Shown: positions 7,210 to 15,773 of the stretch, piece after piece
Layout of the letters: each line of letters begins with the position of its first letter
Numbering within the stretch: position 1 is the stretch's first letter
Source: an uncultured Pelagibacteraceae bacterium
Lineage (GTDB): Bacteria; Pseudomonadota; Alphaproteobacteria; Pelagibacterales; Pelagibacteraceae
Direction of reading: 5' to 3'
Assembly: GCA_902541315.1 (NCBI GenBank)
Contig: CACBQF010000008.1
Location: 1 to 42,516, forward strand
Length of the DNA stretch: 42,516 nucleotides
Notes under the pieces: generated by a model
The model's database searches: none
Told to the model about the DNA's origin: nothing
The model's input: only the letters and a program-made list of their open reading frames with translations
Position numbers and translations under genes: made by a program

Positions 7210-9069
7210 TTAAGAAGCTTTTTTCTTCTCTTTTTCATCAACAATATGATATACGGGGACCTTCTCAAGATTAAATTTACCAGTTTTAGGATCCCTTCTA
7301 GATACCGTCAAACAATGCCAGTTTTCATCATCTAACTTCATATGATCACCTCTATAATAATATCCTGGCCAACGAGTTTCTTCTCTAAATAATGTATGTT
7401 CAGTCACACACTGAGAAGTCAGAGCCCTATGCTTTAATTCCCAAGCTCTCATTAATTGATGATAATCTTCAGCTCCTACTTTTTCTAAATCCTCTTGAAG
7501 CCAGTCTAACAATTGTAGAGCTTTTTTTAATAAGTTTCCATTAGTCATATAGTTAGAGGTAATTCCTCCCACATATTCGTCCATAATTTTTTGAAGTCTT
7601 TGTAGACCTTGAATAGGTGAAATATAGCTCGGTGAAACTGTTCCCCCAGTTATTTCATTTTGAGCGACAGTATAAGTGTCTAGAGGTTTATAAACAGCTT
7701 TTTTGAAGTCATCACATTGTTTGTCCGAAACTTTAATTCCGTCTGCTTTTTTGTCCTGTATGTATTTCACTGCTGCTTTAGCTGCTAGTCTTCCTTCAGT
7801 AAACGAGCCTGATGAAAATTTATGAGCGCTTCCACCAACAGTGTCACCAGCTCCAAATAGGCCATCAATAGTTAACATTCGATTATAACCCCAAAAATAT
7901 TCAGGTGGAGATAAATCTTCTGGTCCACTCACCCAAGCTCCAGAACATGTTGCATGTGATCCCATGACATAAGGCTCAGATGTTGTTAACTCAGGATTAG
8001 TATATTTTGGATCAATATTTTGTGAAGCCCAAACAACAGCTTGCCCAACTGTCATACCTAAAAAATTTTCCCAACCAACGGTTTCTAAATGAGGATCTTG
8101 AAAAGCTTCTTTAGTCACCATGTGGATTGGTCCACCTCCCGCAGCTACTTCTTGAATAAACGCATGATTTCTCAAACATGTTGGCGTTGGATGATGATCA
8201 ATATATTCACCTACTAACTCTTTTGTTTGGTCATACCATTTCTTTTCATAGTTTTCACCATTGGCGTTTTGTGTATATGTTTTCAAATGTAAAAAGTATG
8301 CACCAACAGGTCCATAACCATCTTTGAATCTACATAAAACAATTCTGTTTTCCATTTGTGTCATCTTTGCACCAGCTGCTATGGGTAAAGCATATGCTGA
8401 TCCATTACTCCACGGTGCGTACCAAGTTCTACCCATACCCTCACCAACAGCTCTTGGTTTAAATATATGTGATGCTCCACCTGCGGAGACGATTACAGCT
8501 TTTGCTCTAAACACATGAAAGTCTCCAGTTCTCATATTAAAGCCAACTGCTCCACCAATTCTGTTCTCTTGAGCTTCATCCATTAATAAATGTGTAACCA
8601 TTATTCTATTGTAAATTTTATCGGCAGATTTTTTTGCTGCTTCAGCTACAATTGGTTTATAACTCTCACCATGAATCATGATCTGCCACTTTCCTTCTCT
8701 TAAATATCTTCCTGTTTTTTCATTTTTCATCATTGGAAGACCCCACTCATCAAACATGTGAACAGTTGAGTCTACATGTCGAGCCATGTCATATCCTAAG
8801 TCTTCTCTGACCATTCCCATTAAATCATTTCGTGCATATCTTACATGGTCTTCAGGCTGATTTTCATCCCACTGCATACCCATGTAACAATTGATGGCAT
8901 ATAATCCTTGAGCTACAGCTCCACTTCTATCGATGTTAGCTTTTTCAACACAAACAATCTTTAAATCTCTGCCCCAATGACGAGCTTCGAAAGTAGCTCC
9001 TGTTCCAGCCATTCCACCACCAACAACCAATACATCACACTCTTCATAATGGGTCTTATGTTTGGCCAT
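7210..9069 (-). CDS. aprA: Adenylylsulfate (APS) reductase, alpha subunit
   Basis: A 619-residue FAD protein. The dinucleotide-binding motif CDVLVVGGGMAGTGATFEA lies at residues about 12-30, and the middle holds conserved AprA stretches such as GMGRTWYAPWSNGSAYALPI and GAGDTVGGSAHKFSSGSFTE. AprBA interconverts sulfite plus AMP and adenosine 5'-phosphosulfate. In an aerobic heterotroph beside xsc and suyAB the likely direction is sulfite oxidation, which removes toxic sulfite and can yield electrons. The start codon overlaps the aprB stop by one base (TAATG), so the subunits are coupled. Length agrees with the family (about 620-660). No ATP sulfurylase or APAT gene, needed to finish conversion to sulfate, appears in the window. 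Confidence 0.96.
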   Translation of the reverse strand: MAKHKTHYEECDVLVVGGGMAGTGATFEARHWGRDLKIVCVEKANIDRSGAVAQGLYAINCYMGMQWDENQPEDHVRYARNDLMGMVREDLGYDMARHVDSTVHMFDEWGLPMMKNEKTGRYLREGKWQIMIHGESYKPIVAEAAKKSADKIYNRIMVTHLLMDEAQENRIGGAVGFNMRTGDFHVFRAKAVIVSAGGASHIFKPRAVGEGMGRTWYAPWSNGSAYALPIAAGAKMTQMENRIVLCRFKDGYGPVGAYFLHLKTYTQNANGENYEKKWYDQTKELVGEYIDHHPTPTCLRNHAFIQEVAAGGGPIHMVTKEAFQDPHLETVGWENFLGMTVGQAVVWASQNIDPKYTNPELTTSEPYVMGSHATCSGAWVSGPEDLSPPEYFWGYNRMLTIDGLFGAGDTVGGSAHKFSSGSFTEGRLAAKAAVKYIQDKKADGIKVSDKQCDDFKKAVYKPLDTYTVAQNEITGGTVSPSYISPIQGLQRLQKIMDEYVGGITSNYMTNGNLLKKALQLLDWLQEDLEKVGAEDYHQLMRAWELKHRALTSQCVTEHTLFREETRWPGYYYRGDHMKLDDENWHCLTVSRRDPKTGKFNLEKVPVYHIVDEKEKKKAS

Positions 9070-9539
9070 TAATAATAAACTCCTTTTTTAAAGGACTCTT
9101 TTGGTACCGATGGTAATTCTTGATTAGTATTTAATCCCTCTGGCTCACTATACAGTCTTTGAGAATTTATTTCACCTTGATTGGGTGTGTCGCCTTCTGC
9201 AAGCTTAGGAATAAATTTTCCCCAAGGTTTAGTTGTTATAGGTGAGACGAAGTTTTTCTCTGTTCCGTTTCTAAATTTGATTTTCCAAGAGATAGTTCCT
9301 TTTTCTTCTTCTCTTCTAACTCTAACACTGTGACCCATCGGGGCAAAATCAGCATACCCTCTTACATCTATAGCGTGATTAGGACATGCTTTGACACACG
9401 AGTAACATTCCCAACAAAAGTTTGGTTCAATATTTTTTGCACGTCTAATATTTTCATCAATGTGCATGATGTCTGAAGGGCAAATATCTACGCAATGACC
9501 ACAACCATCACATCTAGTCATGTATACAAAAGTTGACAT
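9069..9539 (-). CDS. aprB: Adenylylsulfate (APS) reductase, beta (iron-sulfur) subunit
   Basis: A 156-residue ferredoxin-like subunit. Two four-cysteine sets are visible: C10, C13, C16, C20 (CDGCGHCVDICP) and C42, C45, C48, C52 (CWECYSCVKACP), enough for two [4Fe-4S] clusters. The following ADFAPMGHSVRVRREEEKGT stretch is the conserved AprB linker, and the C-terminal tail would wrap around AprA. It passes electrons between the AprA flavin and an outside acceptor, probably the membrane protein AprM encoded just upstream. Length fits the family. The gene lies 29 bases after aprM and overlaps aprA by one base. Confidence 0.96.
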   Translation of the reverse strand: MSTFVYMTRCDGCGHCVDICPSDIMHIDENIRRAKNIEPNFCWECYSCVKACPNHAIDVRGYADFAPMGHSVRVRREEEKGTISWKIKFRNGTEKNFVSPITTKPWGKFIPKLAEGDTPNQGEINSQRLYSEPEGLNTNQELPSVPKESFKKGVYY

Positions 9540-9568
9540 AATTTTAATTATCCTTTCTATGTAACATA

Positions 9569-10363
9569 TTAATAGTGTTTTGGCTCTTCTCTTTTTATGC
9601 CCAAGCCAAATTGTTCAGGCGCATCAGCCGGTGGAGGTAAATTATCTCTTGATCCATCAGCTTCAGCTAAATTTTTTTGAATAGCAGCACCAGGTTTATA
9701 AAACATGTGTGCAAATTTTGACCAATATACACCACCAAATAGAATTAAATTAGCTGCAATGAATAAAACTAAAAATAAATAAGACAGACCAATTCGCCCA
9801 TTGAATTGAGTGAAAGACCAAGCCAACCCAAAAGTTGAACAAGCAAGTAAAGCTAAGACAAACAAATCAGCTTTAATAATTCTATACCAAGGATGAGCTT
9901 CAGCCGAAACGTCAACTCTTAAAAAAAACCAAAACCAATATCCTCCTAAGCATGTGAGTATTGCTCCGACATGCCAAAGCATTGACCAAGTTTGAGAACT
10001 AGGTTTATCAGCACCTGTATAACAAAAAACTAAAATAGCCGAAGATACCCAAAACAAAATTGTACCATACATTCCTAGAACATGGGCAAGTCTCCTCTTT
10101 CCAAAACCAAGTTCTGAAGTTGTTCCAATATCCACTACTGTTGTTTTAGCAATAACAGAGACTCTTTCTCCTACACCTAATTTCTTAGTTGCTGAAAGTT
10201 TTGCTTTTTTTGCATTATTAAAAAAATAAGTCAGATTTTTATGATGTATCATTTGAATAACTGTACCGATTACAATTAACAAAATCATAGCCACAATAAA
10301 AGATTGCATTGCCAACGGTGAGATTGTTTCTGATAAAATTGAAAAAGGATTATTACTTAACAT
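9569..10363 (-). CDS. aprM: APS-reductase-associated membrane protein AprM
   Basis: A 264-residue inner-membrane protein with about five hydrophobic segments. One is near residues 19-40; the others lie in the LAHVLGMYGTILFWVSSAIL region, MLWHVGAILTCLGGYWFWFF, and two further spans to about residue 215. A soluble C-terminal tail ends PAPEQFGLGIKREEPKHY-like with proline-rich character. AprM is the name given to the membrane protein preceding aprBA in some sulfite-oxidising bacteria and in SAR11; it is thought to anchor AprBA and link it to the quinone pool. Histidines in membrane segments (LAHVLG, LWHVGA) could ligate heme, as in related cytochrome-like anchors, but that is inference. It is the first gene of the apr run. 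Confidence 0.82.
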   Translation of the reverse strand: MLSNNPFSILSETISPLAMQSFIVAMILLIVIGTVIQMIHHKNLTYFFNNAKKAKLSATKKLGVGERVSVIAKTTVVDIGTTSELGFGKRRLAHVLGMYGTILFWVSSAILVFCYTGADKPSSQTWSMLWHVGAILTCLGGYWFWFFLRVDVSAEAHPWYRIIKADLFVLALLACSTFGLAWSFTQFNGRIGLSYLFLVLFIAANLILFGGVYWSKFAHMFYKPGAAIQKNLAEADGSRDNLPPPADAPEQFGLGIKREEPKHY

Positions 10364-10424
10364 TTCCGCCTTTGTTAAATTTTTGAATTATTATAAATTT
10401 TATATATTGTGAATCAATAGTTCA

Positions 10425-10439
10425 ACCTCAAACTGAGGT
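10425..10439. other. Weak 5-bp hairpin between the HIT gene and aprM
   Basis: ACCTC at 10425-10429 and GAGGT at 10435-10439 pair around a 5-base loop in the 98-base gap between the HIT protein stop and the aprM start. No T-run follows on either strand, so it is a poor intrinsic terminator. It could be a small operator for the apr operon promoter, which must lie in this gap. Confidence 0.25.
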
Positions 10440-10461
10440 CAATTTGTCTTTTTATACAAGA

Positions 10462-10860
10462 TTAATTATTTCTTTTATAATGTTGTTTGTTTGGAATAAC
10501 TGATCTTACTCCACCCTGAGGATTATCAACATCTCCTTCTCTACGAGGAATCAAGTGAAAATGACAATGGAAAATAGATTGTCCGGATACTTTTCCAATA
10601 TTTGTCCCTAAATTAAATCCTTTAACTGACTTATCTTTTATTAATATTTCATTCTTAATTATTTTAATGAGGTCATTACAGGCTAGCAATTCGTCATTAG
10701 ATAGATCAAAAAAGTCTATCGTATGTCTTTTAGGAATAATAAGACAGTGGTACTCTGAAACTGGGTAAGAGTCATAACTAGCATATGCAAGATTATTATC
10801 ATGGGTGTATCCTGTTTTTTTAGCATTACAAAATAAACAAGGTTTGTTTGGATCTTTCAT
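10462..10860 (-). CDS. HIT (histidine triad) family protein
   Basis: A 132-residue cytosolic protein with the triad FHCHFHLIPRR near residues 97-107, in which three alternating histidines form the nucleotide phosphate site. The N-terminal CLFCNAKK has two cysteines of the kind that bind zinc in Hint proteins, and YHCLIIPKRH is the usual second strand. Members hydrolyse nucleoside phosphoramidates or dinucleotides; the exact substrate is unknown. It begins 4 bases after the pabC stop and ends the long metC-MFS-pabBAC run. A diadenosine tetraphosphate hydrolase is the main alternative within the family. Confidence 0.88.
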   Translation of the reverse strand: MKDPNKPCLFCNAKKTGYTHDNNLAYASYDSYPVSEYHCLIIPKRHTIDFFDLSNDELLACNDLIKIIKNEILIKDKSVKGFNLGTNIGKVSGQSIFHCHFHLIPRREGDVDNPQGGVRSVIPNKQHYKRNN

Positions 10861-10864
10861 TCTA

Positions 10865-11638
10865 TTAAAATCTATATGAGTTACATCTATTTATTGCTGC
10901 ATTATAATGTTTTGAAAGAAACCTAAATTTATCTAAATTTTTTCTTTTCCATTTAATCTCATTTATTGTTTTAACTGATGTAACACCTTTACCAGAACCT
11001 AATAACAATATTTCATCATAATCATTTATCTCTTTAAGCAAAATATCTTTCTTAAAAATCTTTCTTATTTTTGTTTTGAAAAATTTAAAAGTATTACCCT
11101 CGTAATATCCTTTTTTAGGAGTAAAAAATTTTTGATCTTTCACAAATAATAAATTTGAGGTCCCAGTTTCCAATAATTTTCTATTAGATACCAATCCAAT
11201 GTCTGATTGAGAATTATCCATCTTAGATAAATATGATAATATTTTTTTATATTTAAGGTTTTTATATTCAGGTTTTTCTCGTTTTAATTTTACTAATTTC
11301 AAATTAAAATTTAATTTTGGTTTAGTTCTTTTTCTTAAAGATATTGAAATTATTTTTTTATTTAGAGCAATTCTTAATAGATGATTATATCTTTTCTTTT
11401 TGGATAAATTTTTCTTAATAATAACTAGTATATCGGCTCGTAAAGATTTCTTGGTAATCTTATATTCTTTTAAAGATTTTATTAAATTATCTAAATGATT
11501 TTTAAAAAATAAGATTTTTCCTGGCTTACCAAAAATCCACATCGTTGTAAAAATTCCATGATCTCCCCAAAGATCATGAAATTCGATTTCTTCTAAATTT
11601 TTAAGCTGATAGGATTTTTTTAATAAGTATGTTGCCAT
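10865..11638 (-). CDS. pabC: Aminotransferase class IV, probable 4-amino-4-deoxychorismate lyase
   Basis: A 257-residue PLP enzyme of fold type IV. The central KYKKILSYLSKMDNSQSDIG aligns with the catalytic-lysine region (one of the paired lysines is expected to bind PLP), LETGTSNLLFVKDQKFFTP contains the conserved E-x-x-x-S-N phosphate and ring-contact motif, and GSGKGVTSVKTI is the usual C-terminal loop. It would convert aminodeoxychorismate to p-aminobenzoate and pyruvate for folate synthesis. Branched-chain or D-amino-acid aminotransferases share the fold; placement directly after pabB and pabA decides the call. Its start lies 38 bases inside pabA, so translation is coupled. The protein is unusually lysine-rich, as are its neighbours. 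Confidence 0.8.
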   Translation of the reverse strand: MATYLLKKSYQLKNLEEIEFHDLWGDHGIFTTMWIFGKPGKILFFKNHLDNLIKSLKEYKITKKSLRADILVIIKKNLSKKKRYNHLLRIALNKKIISISLRKRTKPKLNFNLKLVKLKREKPEYKNLKYKKILSYLSKMDNSQSDIGLVSNRKLLETGTSNLLFVKDQKFFTPKKGYYEGNTFKFFKTKIRKIFKKDILLKEINDYDEILLLGSGKGVTSVKTINEIKWKRKNLDKFRFLSKHYNAAINRCNSYRF

Positions 11639-12158
11639 TGATAGTTAAAAAAGATTCTGGATGAAATTGAAATCCATATATTTTTTCCTTTTGATTTTCA
11701 AATGCCATCGCGACTTTTGAATTTAAACATCTCATAGTTATCTCAAAATTATTAGATTTGAAAGGTTCTTGTAACTTTAAAGAATGATACCTTCCAACTT
11801 TAAATAATTTTCCTCTTTTAAATAAAGATTTATCACTAACTACTTTGATATTTGATTGAAAACCATGATATATCTTTTTCTGTTCAATAATCTTTCCACC
11901 TTCACAAAAAAGAATGTGTTGAAACCCTAGACAAATGCCAATCATCTTTTTCTTTCCCTTAAATCTTTTATAAATTTTAGAAGTTATTGGATAATCTTTT
12001 GGACTACCTGGCCCTGGTGAAAAAACTATTGTTGAAGCTTGTTGGATCTTTTTTTCACTAATCTCATTATAGTTATCACATTCAACTCTATCAAATAAAG
12101 CAAATTGATGAACGACATTGTGAGTAAATGAGTCGTTATGATCTATCACATATATCAT
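11601..12158 (-). CDS. pabA: Aminodeoxychorismate synthase glutaminase component (class I amidotransferase)
   Basis: A 185-residue class I glutamine amidotransferase. FSPGPGSPKDYPI (about 47-59) is the oxyanion loop, IGICLGFQHILF (about 74-85) holds the catalytic cysteine, and FQFHPES near residue 165 supplies the histidine and glutamate of the triad. It releases ammonia from glutamine for PabB in the cytoplasm. Length matches PabA/TrpG (about 190). Its ATG overlaps the pabB stop by 4 bases, and the pabC start lies within its last 38 bases, a strongly coupled trio. It could also serve a TrpE if the partner is anthranilate synthase, but the following lyase gene favours p-aminobenzoate. Confidence 0.87.
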   Translation of the reverse strand: MIYVIDHNDSFTHNVVHQFALFDRVECDNYNEISEKKIQQASTIVFSPGPGSPKDYPITSKIYKRFKGKKKMIGICLGFQHILFCEGGKIIEQKKIYHGFQSNIKVVSDKSLFKRGKLFKVGRYHSLKLQEPFKSNNFEITMRCLNSKVAMAFENQKEKIYGFQFHPESFLTINGNILIKKILSA

Positions 12159-13306
12159 TTAAACAAATCAATTAGTGCTTTGGCTTTTAAAAAATTTTCA
12201 TTAAACTCATGGTTGGCATTACTATCCACTACGACACCTGAAGCGACGGATATCTCTGACATATTTCTATAATTTAAAATTGATCTAATAATAATATTAA
12301 ATCTCATATCACCATTAAATTTTATATAACCAAAGCTACCAGTATAAATATTTCTATTTTCTTTTTCTTGATTATTTAAAAGATTAAGCGTGCTTATCTT
12401 AGGACAGCCAATAACTGAACCACCGGGCATCATCGCTTTAATTATATCCACGTTATTGATATTTTTTCTTAATTTTCCTTTAATTAAACTTACGTAATGA
12501 AATAAGTCTTTATATTCCTCAACAATTTTTTGCTTTGATAGTTTTACAGATCCGATCTTACAAATTCTTGATAGATCATTTCGTTCCATATCTACAATCA
12601 TATTATGTTCTTTGGTTTCTTTGAGGTTTTTTCTAAAATAATTTAATGCTTTTGACTTATTTAGATTTTTTGTTTTTTTTACAGTCCCAGCAATTGGTTT
12701 TGTAGATATTTCTGAGCCTTTTTTTGTTATTAAATTCTCGGGTGAGCAACTGACTATTGAGTAGTTGTTGTCTTTAATCATAAAAGCTTCTGGAGCTAAA
12801 TTTGTCTTAGATAACCTTGAAAAAAAATCTAATGGATCTATTTTAGATTTAGTTTTGTATTTGGTGCAAATTTTAATTTGATAGGTTTCACCTCTTTTAA
12901 TTTTTTTTTTGAATTTATTAAATATTTTTGTGTAGCTTTTTTTATTTATATTTATTTTAAAACTTCCAGACTCAAAATCTCTTTTAAAATAACTAAGGTT
13001 GTTACTTAATTTGATTTTTTTTTCTGGTTTATAAAAAATACCTTTTGGAAAATTTAAATCTTTTTGTCTGTGTAGTTTTATATTAATTAGATTATTTAAA
13101 AGTTCGTAGCCAAAAAAACCAATATAAAGATCAGTATTTTTTATTTTTTTTTTATTTTTCTTCTTCAAAAAACTTTGAATATTTTTCTCGTTTAAAACAA
13201 TTTTTTTTGAAAAATTTGTGTAAAGATCAAATCCCGTTTGAGATTTGTATATTATATAAGGTTTCCCCGATTGGTCTAGTTTTATTAATTGATTTGATTT
13301 GCTCAA
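12155..13306 (-). CDS. pabB: Aminodeoxychorismate synthase component I
   Basis: A 383-residue chorismate-utilising enzyme. Seen motifs are SCSPENLITKKGSEISTKPI, the MIVDMERNDLSRICKIGSV core, PGGSVIGCPKISTLNL and the C-terminal ASGVVVDSNANHEFNEN, all in family order. It aminates chorismate with PabA-delivered ammonia. The length is that of the shorter PabB type, lacking much of the N-terminal domain of full TrpE/PabB. At the position where E. coli PabB has a covalent lysine (PIKGT), this protein reads PIAGT, as in anthranilate synthase. Context with PabA and a class IV lyase supports PabB. It starts 2 bases upstream-adjacent to the MFS gene stop, inside one run. Confidence 0.82.
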   Translation of the reverse strand: MSKSNQLIKLDQSGKPYIIYKSQTGFDLYTNFSKKIVLNEKNIQSFLKKKNKKKIKNTDLYIGFFGYELLNNLINIKLHRQKDLNFPKGIFYKPEKKIKLSNNLSYFKRDFESGSFKININKKSYTKIFNKFKKKIKRGETYQIKICTKYKTKSKIDPLDFFSRLSKTNLAPEAFMIKDNNYSIVSCSPENLITKKGSEISTKPIAGTVKKTKNLNKSKALNYFRKNLKETKEHNMIVDMERNDLSRICKIGSVKLSKQKIVEEYKDLFHYVSLIKGKLRKNINNVDIIKAMMPGGSVIGCPKISTLNLLNNQEKENRNIYTGSFGYIKFNGDMRFNIIIRSILNYRNMSEISVASGVVVDSNANHEFNENFLKAKALIDLFK

Positions 13307-13307
13307 T

Positions 13308-14528
13308 TTATTCTGTTTTTAATCTTAAAACTGGTTTTTCCTTGATTGGTAAATGTATTATTGCGGCGAATATGGATAAAGCAATTGCTAAATACCACGC
13401 GTAATCATATGACCCATATGTATCATGAAATAATCCACCTAGATAAGCCCCAAAAAAAGATCCAATTTGATGACTTAAAAATACAATACCGTATAAAAGT
13501 CCCAAATATTTAGTACCAAATAAATGAGCTACTATTCCACTTGTAGCTGGAACTGTCGAAAGCCACAAGAAACCAAAACTTGCTCCAAATAAAAATGCAT
13601 TAATGTTGCTTGCAGGAAGGAATATAAATAGTGTAATTGAAATACCTCTCAAAAAATAGATCGCACTTAGTATAATTTTTTTGCTCATTTTTGCTGAAAG
13701 ATAACCACTTAATAATGAACCGAAAATATTAAAAACACCGATTAAGGATAATATTGCTGCAGCTGTCCAGTCCTCTAATCCTCTATCAACTACATACTTT
13801 GGAACATGAGTTCCAACTAAAGTTATATGAAAACCACAAACAAAAAATCCTGAGACTAGTAATATGTAACTCTTGTTTTTAAATGCTTCTGAAAGAGCTT
13901 CTTTAAATGATTGGTCAGAAGTTTTTTCAACTTTTTCTGAGTCCGATGGAGATCTTACAAAATATGCCGCAACTAATCCTGATAATAAAAATAAACTGAA
14001 TATATATAATGTATAATTCCATCCAAACTCATTTAATGAATAATTTGTAAAAATTGGTGAAAGAAAATAACCAAATGATCCTATTGCAGTTACAAAACTC
14101 ATAGCAATTGTTCTTGTTGATAATGGAAAATGTTTTCCAACTATCGACATTGGAATACTGATCGCTGTACCACCAAGTCCAATTCCAATTAATAAACCCA
14201 TATGTATTTGAAAAAATATTCCACTGTTAGGCCCTGTGTATAAAAAATAAATACCCAATGTATAAAAAATAAAAGCTGTAATTATAGCTATATGTCCGCC
14301 ATATTTATCAGCAATTGCCCCAAAAATAGGACCTGTGATACCCCACATAAGCATTTGCATTCCTATGGCAAAACCAAACGCGGTATTGCTGATTTTTAAA
14401 CTTTCATTAAAATCTATAAAAAATAGTCCGAAAGTTTGTCTTACTCCTAAAGAAATTAAAACAACGAAACATGCAGCTATCAAGGTTATAATTGCAGTTT
14501 TAGATTGGAAAAATTTTTCAGAAATCAT
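13308..14528 (-). CDS. MFS transporter (12-span)
   Basis: A 406-residue major facilitator protein. The N-terminal half contains LGVRQTFGLFFIDFNESLKI and the between-span-2-and-3 motif GAIADKYGGHIAI; the central loop (about 195-215) is charged, and the second half repeats the pattern with SLLSGYLSAKMSKKI. It resembles the OFA/monocarboxylate-like branch, but the substrate cannot be predicted. Its ATG overlaps the stop of the upstream beta-lyase by 4 bases and it precedes pabB by one base, so it is cotranscribed with sulfur amino acid and p-aminobenzoate genes. Uptake or efflux of an intermediate of either pathway is possible but unproven. Confidence 0.85.
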   Translation of the reverse strand: MISEKFFQSKTAIITLIAACFVVLISLGVRQTFGLFFIDFNESLKISNTAFGFAIGMQMLMWGITGPIFGAIADKYGGHIAIITAFIFYTLGIYFLYTGPNSGIFFQIHMGLLIGIGLGGTAISIPMSIVGKHFPLSTRTIAMSFVTAIGSFGYFLSPIFTNYSLNEFGWNYTLYIFSLFLLSGLVAAYFVRSPSDSEKVEKTSDQSFKEALSEAFKNKSYILLVSGFFVCGFHITLVGTHVPKYVVDRGLEDWTAAAILSLIGVFNIFGSLLSGYLSAKMSKKIILSAIYFLRGISITLFIFLPASNINAFLFGASFGFLWLSTVPATSGIVAHLFGTKYLGLLYGIVFLSHQIGSFFGAYLGGLFHDTYGSYDYAWYLAIALSIFAAIIHLPIKEKPVLRLKTE

Positions 14529-15700
14529 CTTAAATATCTTAACGCTTGTTTTATATCCTGAATTAAGTCTTTAGGATCTTCTAGTCCTATATGCAATCGG
14601 ACTAAATGTTCATTTTTCAATAAATTCATATATTTTCTTTTTCCTGTTTCTCTAAATTCTTGATGTAGTACCAAACTTTCAAATCCTCCCCAGCTATATC
14701 CATAGCCAAATAATTTAAGCGAATTTACAAATTTTTTGACCGATTTAGCACTACTTGATTTTATTTTTAAACCCATTAAACCAGACGCACCTGAGTAATA
14801 TTTTTTCCACATTCTATAATTTTCTGAATTTTTCTTAAATGGATAGAGTAATTGAATTTTTTTATTTTTTGATAAAAAAGCTGCTATTTTTTTTGCATTC
14901 TCACTATGTCTATCCAATCTCACATCAAGAGTTCTCAAACCTCTTGTAATTAAATAAGCATCATCTGGACCAAGTCTCAAACCTGTAATTTTTTCTGCTG
15001 CTTTTACTTTATTAAAAACTTTTTTGTTTACTGCCAAACTACCTCCCATCACATCAGAATGACCAGAATAATATTTAGTTGCGGATACTATTGACATATC
15101 AAAACCTAATTTCATTGGTTTCAGGTAATATGGTGTTCCCCAAGTGTTATCGATCGCTGTAAATATTTTATGTTTTTTTGCTATTGAAATGATTTTACCT
15201 AAATCTTGAAAATCAAAAGTATTGCTACCTGGGTTTTCTACAAAAATTAATTTTGTTTTTTTTGTTATATTGTTCTTTAATGTTTTCAAATCATGAGGGT
15301 TATAAAAAACAGTCCTTACATTAAATTCTTTTAAATAGTTTTCTGTAAGAATTCTTGTTGGACTGTAAACTGGGTCTGCAACTAGCATTTCATCTCCAGG
15401 TCTAACAACACTAAATATGGCTAAGAACACTGATCCAAAACCTGTTGGAGTTGTGAAAACATGATAGCTATCCTCTAGCTTAGTCAATATTCTCTGTAAT
15501 ATATAAGTCGTAGATGTTCCTTGTCTCCCATAATCAAAATGACCACTAGTAGGTTTTTTTTGGGCTTTAACTTGTGTCTTTCTTATATGTTGCATTGACT
15601 TAAAAATAATTGTCGATGCTCTGACTACTGGTGGATTTACTGATTGGTTGTGAAAATCTTTTGCGGTATGTTTTAAAAATGTCTTAAAAGATTTACCCAT
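14525..15700 (-). CDS. metC: Cys/Met metabolism PLP enzyme, probable cystathionine beta-lyase
   Basis: A PLP fold type I enzyme of the trans-sulfuration family. VNPPVVRASTIIFKS near the N-terminus, GRQGTSTTYILQRILTKLED, FVENPGSNTFDFQD and SATKYYSGHSDVMGGSLAV (with the PLP lysine in ATK) are all seen, and the C-terminus has GYSWGGFESLV. The pattern is closest to cystathionine beta-lyase, which makes homocysteine; methionine gamma-lyase is an alternative. The frame extends 13 codons further to an ATG at 15739, but the second methionine (15700) begins a family-like N-terminus and leaves room for promoters towards the divergent 27-residue gene; neither start has a clear Shine-Dalgarno. It heads the MFS-pab-HIT run. 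Confidence 0.85.
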   Translation of the reverse strand: MGKSFKTFLKHTAKDFHNQSVNPPVVRASTIIFKSMQHIRKTQVKAQKKPTSGHFDYGRQGTSTTYILQRILTKLEDSYHVFTTPTGFGSVFLAIFSVVRPGDEMLVADPVYSPTRILTENYLKEFNVRTVFYNPHDLKTLKNNITKKTKLIFVENPGSNTFDFQDLGKIISIAKKHKIFTAIDNTWGTPYYLKPMKLGFDMSIVSATKYYSGHSDVMGGSLAVNKKVFNKVKAAEKITGLRLGPDDAYLITRGLRTLDVRLDRHSENAKKIAAFLSKNKKIQLLYPFKKNSENYRMWKKYYSGASGLMGLKIKSSSAKSVKKFVNSLKLFGYGYSWGGFESLVLHQEFRETGKRKYMNLLKNEHLVRLHIGLEDPKDLIQDIKQALRYLR

Positions 15701-15773
15701 AAAAAAATTGATATGATTAAAGGACAATGCTATATCCATACCAGAAATTCAATAAATTAATGAAAAGGATTTG

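Noticed and set aside
12155..13306. Anthranilate synthase TrpE based on PIAGT
   Set aside because: Protein is only 383 residues and clustered with PabA and a class IV lyase; no other trp genes nearby. Kept as PabB with a note.
14525..15739. SAM-type riboswitch upstream of metC
   Set aside because: Only 34-73 bases separate it from the divergent 27-residue gene and no SAM-II or SAM-V pattern is seen.
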